From: an uncultured Lachnospiraceae bacterium
Lineage (GTDB): Bacteria; Bacillota; Clostridia; Lachnospirales; Lachnospiraceae
Direction: 5' to 3'
Assembly (NCBI GenBank): GCA_902797705.1
Contig: CADBTX010000121.1
Location: forward strand, 1-6,175
DNA: 6,175 bases
The notes under the pieces were generated by a model. That model had not been told where the DNA came from. It did not search any database and saw nothing but the letters and a program-made list of their open reading frames with translations. This document shows, one piece after another, positions 1 to 5,097 of this stretch. The position numbers and the translations under genes are program-made. Positions within the stretch are counted from its first letter, which is position 1. Each line of letters opens with the position of its first letter.

Positions 1-24
1 AAGTTTTACCATTTGTTCATTCAT
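1..24 (-). CDS. 5' end of an unidentified leftward gene (partial)
   Basis: Only the first eight codons lie in the window, reading Met-Asn-Glu-Gln-Met-Val-Lys-Leu from an ATG at 24..22. The start is supported by a GGAGG Shine-Dalgarno sequence at 38..34, nine bases upstream on the same strand, and by a strong promoter on this strand at 153..125. An alternative ATG four codons in (12..10) would be badly spaced from this ribosome binding site. The family cannot be identified from eight residues. The gene is transcribed divergently from the gene starting at 312, so the two may share control through the AT-rich region between them. Confidence 0.7.
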
Positions 25-93
25 TTTTATTTTCCTCCGTTGTGTTGGTTTTTTTCCTTTTTTGTGTTTTTCGGTTTGGACCCGATTGGATGT

Positions 94-109
94 CATTAAA
101 TATTTAATG
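94..109. repeat. 16-bp perfect palindrome, candidate operator
   Basis: The sequence CATTAAATATTTAATG is identical to its own reverse complement over all 16 bases, and the symmetry stops at both ends. Relative to the leftward promoter it covers about +10 to +25. That position suits a repressor that blocks early elongation or promoter clearance. It has no loop and is AT-rich, so an RNA hairpin is less likely than a dimeric protein site. The binding protein is unknown, and AT-rich DNA raises the chance of accidental symmetry. Confidence 0.45.
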
Positions 110-124
110 TTTATCGTTAAACAC

Positions 125-153
125 AATATAGCAAGTCAAAATATGTTTGTCAA
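125..153 (-). promoter_or_regulatory. Strong sigma-A-type promoter for the leftward gene
   Basis: On the reverse strand a perfect -35 box TTGACA (153..148) is followed by a spacer of exactly 17 bp and the -10 box TATATT (130..125), one mismatch from consensus. Transcription would start near 118, giving a leader of about 94 nt before the ATG at 24. The leader contains the 16-bp palindrome at 94-109 and the ribosome binding site at 38..34. The match is seen in the sequence; use by sigma-A is inferred from the consensus. Confidence 0.7.
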
Positions 154-166
154 CAATTATTTATCG

Positions 167-231
167 AAAAACATTAAAAAATTTACGAAAACAGAAAAAA
201 ACAGCGTTTTTTCATACGTTTTCCGGAAAAA
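167..231. other. Helically phased A/T tracts, probable bent DNA and UP-like element
   Basis: Seven runs of four to seven A or T residues are centred near 169, 178.5, 189.5, 198, 209.5, 220.5 and 229. The average spacing is about 10 bp, close to one helical turn. A-tracts in phase are known to curve DNA. The tracts at 188-201 also lie immediately upstream of the rightward -35 box (209-214), where UP elements bind the alpha subunit of RNA polymerase. Curvature and promoter enhancement are inferences from the spacing. Confidence 0.4.
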
Positions 232-237
232 TATAAT
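209..237 (+). promoter_or_regulatory. Candidate promoter P1 for the rightward gene cluster
   Basis: A -35-like TTTTCA (209-214, four of six consensus bases) is followed by a 17-bp spacer and a perfect -10 TATAAT (232-237). Transcription would begin near 244, leaving a leader of about 68 nt before the ATG at 312. A-rich tracts lie just upstream. The spacer contains the palindrome at 219-230. This is the best rightward match in the divergent region, and the weak -35 suggests that an activator or the upstream A-tracts may help. Confidence 0.5.
219..230. repeat. 12-bp perfect palindrome inside promoter P1
   Basis: TTTTCCGGAAAA is perfectly self-complementary and lies entirely between the -35 and -10 boxes of the candidate rightward promoter. 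A protein bound there would occlude RNA polymerase or, as with MerR-type regulators, remodel the spacer; MerR sites usually accompany longer 19-bp spacers, so plain repression is more likely. The regulator is unknown and the site could be coincidental. Confidence 0.4.
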
Positions 238-258
238 TTTCTAAATCCTTTTTTTGCA

Positions 259-264
259 TATAAT
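259..264 (+). promoter_or_regulatory. Second perfect -10 box (candidate P2)
   Basis: A second TATAAT lies 27 bp downstream of the first, within a repeat of the octamer ATATAATT (231-238 and 258-265). No good -35 is found at 16-18 bp upstream (the best, TTTTCT at 237-242, matches three of six). If used, the transcript would start near 271 with a leader of about 41 nt. It may be a tandem promoter or simply AT-rich background. Confidence 0.25.
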
Positions 265-311
265 TATCAGAGTGAAAAGAAAACATACCATATAAAGATT
301 GGAATACAGTA

Positions 312-1106
312 ATGGCAACACTTCGTGAAGATACCAAAGCCGAATGGGATAAGATGAAGGATCGTCCCTTCAAAGAGAAACTCGATTATTTCTGGGAATA
401 TTATAAAGTTCATACGATCGCCGCTGTCATAGGAGTCATTGCGGTGGTCTGTATTATCCGTTCCATTGTCACATCAAGAGATTACGCACTCTTTGTGGCA
501 GTCGTAGATTCGAAGGATCAGATGGGAGAACAGACTTCCGTTTGGGCGGAGGAAATGGCGGATATCATGGGCTTCGATACGAAGAAGTATGAAGTCTTTT
601 TCGATACGTCCATTGAATTCGGCGGCGACAGGATGTCCAGACAGTCGGATTATGTTGCGGCCCAGAAACTTACGGCACTTCTCACTTCCAGGTCGATGGA
701 TATCATGATCGCGGATATGACCGTATTTGAGCAATATGCCCAGAATAACTGTTTCATCGATCTGAGAAGCATTTACAGTGAGGAAGAACTTTCCGCAATG
801 GAAGGTCTGATCTATTACACCGACGCCGCAACATTTGCCGATTACCAGTCCACGGAATCGGATGTGTATGAGAAACAGGCAGAATACACCATCGATCATC
901 ACGATCCTTCCTGCATGAAGGATCCGGTGCCTGTCGGTTTTTTTGCAGCTGAAGGAACCAGAGTCGGTGACTCCGGGATATACGATTATCTTAAGGATGA
1001 AGACAGGTTCCAGGGATATGAAAACGGAGCTGCATTCGGAATCCTTCAAAATACCGAAAGATATGATAATGCACTGACAGGCATTTCATATCTGGCGGGA
1101 AAATGA
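312..1106 (+). CDS. Membrane-anchored exported protein of unknown function
   Basis: The 264-residue product has a charged, aromatic-rich cytoplasmic N-terminus (about residues 1-34, with Lys-Glu-Lys-Leu at 21-24 and Tyr-Phe-Trp at 26-28), one hydrophobic helix (about 35-53), then an extracytoplasmic domain of about 210 residues with no lipobox. It is best described as anchored by its N-terminus. This N-terminal pattern recurs in poorly characterised clostridial proteins. The region around 115-160, with a short Asp-Ile-Met-Ile-Ala-Asp strand followed by helix and Ile-Asp-Leu, recalls extracellular solute-binding proteins, but no ligand can be named. The start has a modest GGA-containing ribosome site eight bases upstream (301-303). 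It is the first of three same-strand genes, 63 bp before the cyclase. An accessory sensor or cell-surface role is conjecture. Confidence 0.85.
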   Translation: MATLREDTKAEWDKMKDRPFKEKLDYFWEYYKVHTIAAVIGVIAVVCIIRSIVTSRDYALFVAVVDSKDQMGEQTSVWAEEMADIMGFDTKKYEVFFDTSIEFGGDRMSRQSDYVAAQKLTALLTSRSMDIMIADMTVFEQYAQNNCFIDLRSIYSEEELSAMEGLIYYTDAATFADYQSTESDVYEKQAEYTIDHHDPSCMKDPVPVGFFAAEGTRVGDSGIYDYLKDEDRFQGYENGAAFGILQNTERYDNALTGISYLAGK

Positions 1107-1169
1107 TATTATATTAGAGTATTCAAAAGGCTTGAGAAAAGTATTTTTTCAGTGTTTGAGGATATTTAA

Positions 1170-2240
1170 ATGGGTCTTTTCCGCCTTATCAACAAAGATA
1201 TCGCATTTGAAAATGAAACCCGTCAGGGAGTCGTGACTCTCCGCTTGCTCTATATCATCCAGGCGATTGTAGTGCTTCTGGATGTCTTTTTCGCAGGTCT
1301 CCATGTCTTATCCGAATACAAATATCTGACGATCGGAACACTTATTGCGATAGTGATCCTGTTCCTGCTTACCTACTGGATGAAGACGGAACCGGCTATG
1401 ATCGCATATATAATATTTACTTTCCTGCTTGTTCCCTGGCTCATCCCGATACTCGGATGGAGTGCGGGAATACAGGATTATTATGTTGTCATCCTTATGC
1501 TCTGCTTTTTCGCTAATTTCGGAAGCAAGGGTTTTAAATTTGCCCTGGCCGGAGTTGTCTTCGCATCCAGGATGATAGTCATCATGTGTTACAGCGGAAT
1601 GGCATCGAACCTTCCGATAGACGATCTCGGAAACAATATGATCCAGGTGACGAACAATGCAGCCATTTTCCTGTCCGTCGTCATAATAAGCTATATCTTC
1701 AGCCACCGTAAGAATGAAGAAGAAAGCAAGCTCATGAAGTATAACGACAGGCTTGTGAAGGAGGCAAATACCGACCAGCTTACCGGACTTTATAACCGCA
1801 GAAGAGGACAGGAATTCATCGAAGAGATCAAGGGTTCTTCTTTCCTCGGATCGGTCTCGATCGTAATGGGAGATATAGACTTTTTCAAGAAAGTAAATGA
1901 TACCTACGGACACGATGCGGGTGACGAGGTTCTTAAGTCGATAGCAAAGACCATGCAGGATGCATGCGGTAAGGATGCCTTCCTGATAAGATGGGGCGGC
2001 GAGGAATTCCTTATGATCTTCGGGGGCAAGAACGGAGATGAGACACTCGGTATCATTGAAAATCTCAGGGTCCACATCATGGAACATCCCATCATTGTCA
2101 AGGATAATGAGATCAGCGTTACCATGACCTTCGGACTTGCCGAATATGATTTCAGCGGTGATGTTCAGAACACCGTAAAAGAAGCGGACAGCAAGCTCTA
2201 TATGGGCAAGGAAAGAGGCCGCAACAGAGTCGTATACTGA
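1170..2240 (+). CDS. Six-helix membrane diguanylate cyclase (GGDEF protein)
   Basis: This 356-residue enzyme should condense two GTP into c-di-GMP at the cytoplasmic face of the membrane. Six hydrophobic segments (about residues 21-44, 53-70, 76-95, 103-118, 121-141, 161-178) form a sensor region with no named family. A charged signalling helix follows (180-200). The catalytic domain shows Asp-x-Leu-Thr-Gly-Leu-Tyr-Asn-Arg-Arg (202-211), metal-binding Asp235 in Gly-Asp-Ile-Asp, Asn243 and Asp252, the signature Gly-Gly-Glu-Glu-Phe at 276-280, and the closing Leu-Tyr-x-x-Lys-x-x-Gly-Arg-Asn, so it looks active. The inhibitory I-site (Arg-x-x-Asp before the signature) is absent: positions 267-270 read Gly-Lys-Asp-Ala. 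No EAL domain is present. The start has GAGG at 1158-1161, eight bases before the ATG. It lies 32 bp before the hybrid kinase and is probably cotranscribed with it. Confidence 0.95.
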   Translation: MGLFRLINKDIAFENETRQGVVTLRLLYIIQAIVVLLDVFFAGLHVLSEYKYLTIGTLIAIVILFLLTYWMKTEPAMIAYIIFTFLLVPWLIPILGWSAGIQDYYVVILMLCFFANFGSKGFKFALAGVVFASRMIVIMCYSGMASNLPIDDLGNNMIQVTNNAAIFLSVVIISYIFSHRKNEEESKLMKYNDRLVKEANTDQLTGLYNRRRGQEFIEEIKGSSFLGSVSIVMGDIDFFKKVNDTYGHDAGDEVLKSIAKTMQDACGKDAFLIRWGGEEFLMIFGGKNGDETLGIIENLRVHIMEHPIIVKDNEISVTMTFGLAEYDFSGDVQNTVKEADSKLYMGKERGRNRVVY

Positions 2241-2272
2241 TCCGATCAATTTTTTCTTTTGAGAGAGCAATC

Positions 2273-5056
2273 ATGAATTCTGCCAAAAATCCGGTTCCTT
2301 CAGACAAGACAGTATCTTTGTCCGATCATCTGATCGGGGTGACCAAGATATTCTTTTTCGCATACCTTGCGGCAGTCATCATAGGTCTGTTCTACTACAT
2401 GAAAATCGATAAGCAGGTTCCTCTTAAGCTTGACGATCAGTTCACGTTCGAAAGCTGGACGGTCACCGAACCGGACGGAAGCGTTCATGAAGAGGGCAGC
2501 ACTTATAAGATCGCGGATGTAAATGAAGACACCTATGAGATTGCTTCGGTCCTTCCCGGTGACATCACCGATAAATCCTGGTTATTCTTTTCAACCAGCA
2601 GGGAGGTTGAAGTATATATAGACGGTGAGTTCAGAAAGGACTTCAATTCCGAAAGAGATGTGTGTGTTCCCGGCGGTGTCGTCAAAAGATTCTATTTCCT
2701 TGTTCCTTTGGGCAGTACCGATTCCGAAAAGGATGTCCGTATAGTCATTCACGGAACATCAAGACAGGACGTTGTCTACAGAGAGGTTTATGTGGCATCC
2801 GGTCTCGGTCTTGTCTCTTTTATGATCAAGAACTTCAGCCATTCGCTTATACTTTCCGAGATACTTCTTCTGTTTTCTTTTGTGACCGTAGTTGCGGGCA
2901 TCGTCATGAGAGTTTTGTATAAGCAGAAGATAGAGCTTATGTACGGCGCTCTCGGTGTTTTTGTCATATCATCCTGGATGGTCAGTGATTCGCTGCTTTG
3001 GCCGTTTGTCTACAGGCATTACCATATAGACGGCGTGTTCAATTATATGATGTGTCTTCTCATACCGTTCGGACTTGCATTTTATCTGAACGGACTCCAG
3101 CATGGCAGGTATCAGAAGATCATGGCGGCGGGGATGATGCTTTCCATGGTCGATGCGGTCGTATGGCCTGTTCTGCATTTTTGGGGGATACTTCCTTTTC
3201 CCAATGCACTGATCTATATCAATATAATCCTTGGAATCCTGTCGGTGGTCGTGCTGGGAGTGCTTTTCGTCGACATCGCGAGAGGACTTGCCGTTGAATA
3301 TCTTTTTACCGCTATCGGATTCACGGGTTTCCTTATCTGCTGCATCGTGGAACTGATACTTCTTAACTCGGTGATAACAATGGAAGATTCCATCCCGATG
3401 CTGATAGGACTTGCGATACTGCTTACTCTGTCGATCGCCCAGCAGATGCATGACCTTCGTATAAGCCGTGAGGAAAGACAGAAGGTCATGGAAATGTCCA
3501 GAGCCAAGACACGTTTCCTCGCGAGCATGTCACATGAGATCCGTACTCCGATAAATGCGATCCTCGGAATGAACGAGATGATCATAAGGGAAAACAATGA
3601 TCCCGTTATCAGCGAATATGCAAGAAGTGTTAAGACCTCCGGCAAGATGCTCCTGATGCTTGTTAACGATGTTCTTGATTTCTCCAAGATAGAAGCGGGC
3701 AAGATGGAGATTACGAATGCGGAATACAGATTGTCCGCACTCCTTCGCGATATATATCCCATGCTGAAAGAACGTGCGGATGAAAAGAAACTCTTCCTGA
3801 ACACGGCAGTCCTTTGTGAGGTTCCTAACGGTCAGATATCCGATGAATTCCGCATCCGCCAGGTGCTGATCAATCTGATCAACAATGCGATCAAGTACAC
3901 CGATGCGGGTTTTGTTACGCTTGAGATAGGCGGAAGATACAATGAGTCGGGCGGATTCGATCTTAAGTTTAATGTCAAAGATACCGGCAGAGGCATACGT
4001 GAAGAAGACCGCAAGACGCTGTTCGATGCTTTCGCACGTGCGGATATGGATGTGAACAGAAATATTGAAGGAACCGGACTCGGTCTGTCCATTGTTAAGA
4101 GCATCCTTGACTCAATGAACGGCAAGATCTATGTGACGAGTGTTTACGGTGAGGGTTCGGAGTTTTCCGTTGTCATCCCGGTGGATGTTTACGATAAGAA
4201 AGCTCTTAAGTCCGATTTCCTTAATGATACCGATAACACTTCATCAAAAGCCGATACATGTGATTTCATCGCACCCGAGGCAAATATCCTTGCGGTTGAT
4301 GACAATGTTTCGAATCTTAAGATAGTCACTCTTTTCCTGAAGCGTTCGGAGATCGTTCCGGATACATGCGACGGCGGACTCAAAGCTTTGGAGATGTGCA
4401 GGAAAAAGAAATACGACCTTATACTGCTCGATCATATGATGCCAAATCCGGACGGAATGGAAACGCTGGGTCTTATACGAAACGACCCGGATTCGCTCAA
4501 TAAAGATACGACCGTAGTGGTGCTTACGGCAAATGCGATTGCGGGAAGCAGGAAGATGTATATCGATGCGGGATTTGCCGATTATCTGACCAAACCTCTG
4601 GATTCCGAGAAACTTGAGCAGATGCTGAAGGAGTATCTTCCTTCCGATAAGATCGTTTATAAAGATGAGCCGGCTCCCGATGAAGAAGATGAATACGAAG
4701 AATTATCCGACATAGAAAAGAAATTATCGGAGATCGACGGACTTGATGTTGATGTTGCGATGCAGTATGCGGGTAATGATGAAGACATACTTGCCCAGGT
4801 TGTCGACAGCATCGCATCCGGCTGTGAAGCGATGATAAAGACACTCCGTGAGGATCTTGAAGCATCGGACTATGAAGCGTACAGAAGGGATGCTCATTCG
4901 GTAAAGGGACTGATGGCAACGATCGGACTTTCTTCACTCAGTGACAGAGCTAAGCAGCACGAATTCGCTGCAAGGGACGGCAATATTGATTTCATAAAAA
5001 AAGACTGTGAAGGATTCATTGAAGAATACCGCACAGTCTGTGAAAAACTCAAGTGA
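2273..5056 (+). CDS. Hybrid sensor histidine kinase, 7TMR-DISM-like, with REC and HPt domains
   Basis: The 927-residue protein has a first membrane helix (about 22-42), an extracytoplasmic beta-rich domain (about 45-185), then seven hydrophobic segments (about 190-390). This layout resembles 7TMR-DISM receptors; the match is by architecture only. A short helical linker leads to HisKA with phosphoacceptor His421 in Ser-His-Glu-Ile-Arg-Thr-Pro. The ATPase has its N box at 534-541 (Asn538, Lys541), Asp570-Thr-Gly-x-Gly, Phe-Asp-Ala-Phe at 584-587 and Gly-Thr-Gly-Leu-Gly at 600-604. The receiver shows Asp676-Asp677, phosphorylated Asp720, Thr752 and Lys774. A very acidic linker (798-817) precedes an HPt domain with His875 in His-Ser-Val-Lys-Gly. 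All relay residues are present, so a His-Asp-His relay is expected, passing phosphate to a response regulator not encoded here. The ribosome site is a purine run, GAGAGAG (2261-2267). A later start at Met43 would remove the first helix, so ATG 2273 is preferred. Confidence 0.95.
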   Translation: MNSAKNPVPSDKTVSLSDHLIGVTKIFFFAYLAAVIIGLFYYMKIDKQVPLKLDDQFTFESWTVTEPDGSVHEEGSTYKIADVNEDTYEIASVLPGDITDKSWLFFSTSREVEVYIDGEFRKDFNSERDVCVPGGVVKRFYFLVPLGSTDSEKDVRIVIHGTSRQDVVYREVYVASGLGLVSFMIKNFSHSLILSEILLLFSFVTVVAGIVMRVLYKQKIELMYGALGVFVISSWMVSDSLLWPFVYRHYHIDGVFNYMMCLLIPFGLAFYLNGLQHGRYQKIMAAGMMLSMVDAVVWPVLHFWGILPFPNALIYINIILGILSVVVLGVLFVDIARGLAVEYLFTAIGFTGFLICCIVELILLNSVITMEDSIPMLIGLAILLTLSIAQQMHDLRISREERQKVMEMSRAKTRFLASMSHEIRTPINAILGMNEMIIRENNDPVISEYARSVKTSGKMLLMLVNDVLDFSKIEAGKMEITNAEYRLSALLRDIYPMLKERADEKKLFLNTAVLCEVPNGQISDEFRIRQVLINLINNAIKYTDAGFVTLEIGGRYNESGGFDLKFNVKDTGRGIREEDRKTLFDAFARADMDVNRNIEGTGLGLSIVKSILDSMNGKIYVTSVYGEGSEFSVVIPVDVYDKKALKSDFLNDTDNTSSKADTCDFIAPEANILAVDDNVSNLKIVTLFLKRSEIVPDTCDGGLKALEMCRKKKYDLILLDHMMPNPDGMETLGLIRNDPDSLNKDTTVVVLTANAIAGSRKMYIDAGFADYLTKPLDSEKLEQMLKEYLPSDKIVYKDEPAPDEEDEYEELSDIEKKLSEIDGLDVDVAMQYAGNDEDILAQVVDSIASGCEAMIKTLREDLEASDYEAYRRDAHSVKGLMATIGLSSLSDRAKQHEFAARDGNIDFIKKDCEGFIEEYRTVCEKLK

Positions 5057-5060
5057 TGGT

Positions 5061-5097
5061 AAAACGGCGGTGCTTACATTAAGCTCCGCCGTTTTTT
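5061..5097 (+). terminator. Intrinsic terminator of the rightward cluster
   Basis: Starting four bases after the kinase stop codon, AAAACGGCGG (5061-5070) pairs perfectly with CCGCCGTTTT (5086-5095). After one T-T mismatch, GCTT (5072-5075) pairs with AAGC (5081-5084), leaving a five-base loop (5076-5080). The GC core is followed by six T residues (5092-5097), four of which also fit the stem. This is a classic rho-independent terminator. Read on the other strand, the hairpin is followed by only four T residues, so it may also terminate the convergent flavoprotein transcript, but more weakly. Confidence 0.9.

Noticed and set aside
62..244. 60-codon open frame on the forward strand in the divergent region
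   Set aside because: It has no ribosome binding site, its composition is that of AT-rich DNA, and it runs across the promoters and palindromes. It looks like chance.
474..1049. 191-codon open frame antisense to the anchored protein
   Set aside because: No start signal or domain is visible. The forward frame has a clear membrane anchor and fits the same-strand cluster, so the reverse frame is a shadow.
1133..1151. Possible hairpin between the anchored protein and cyclase genes
   Set aside because: The stem (TGAGAAAA with TTTTTTCA) is AT-rich with a G-U pair, has a three-base loop and no T-tract after it. It is too weak for a terminator, and the gap is short enough for cotranscription.
1308..2270. 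320-codon open frame antisense to the diguanylate cyclase
   Set aside because: It mirrors a gene with every GGDEF motif intact, its translation shows no recognisable domain, and it has no convincing start signal. It is a shadow of the real gene.
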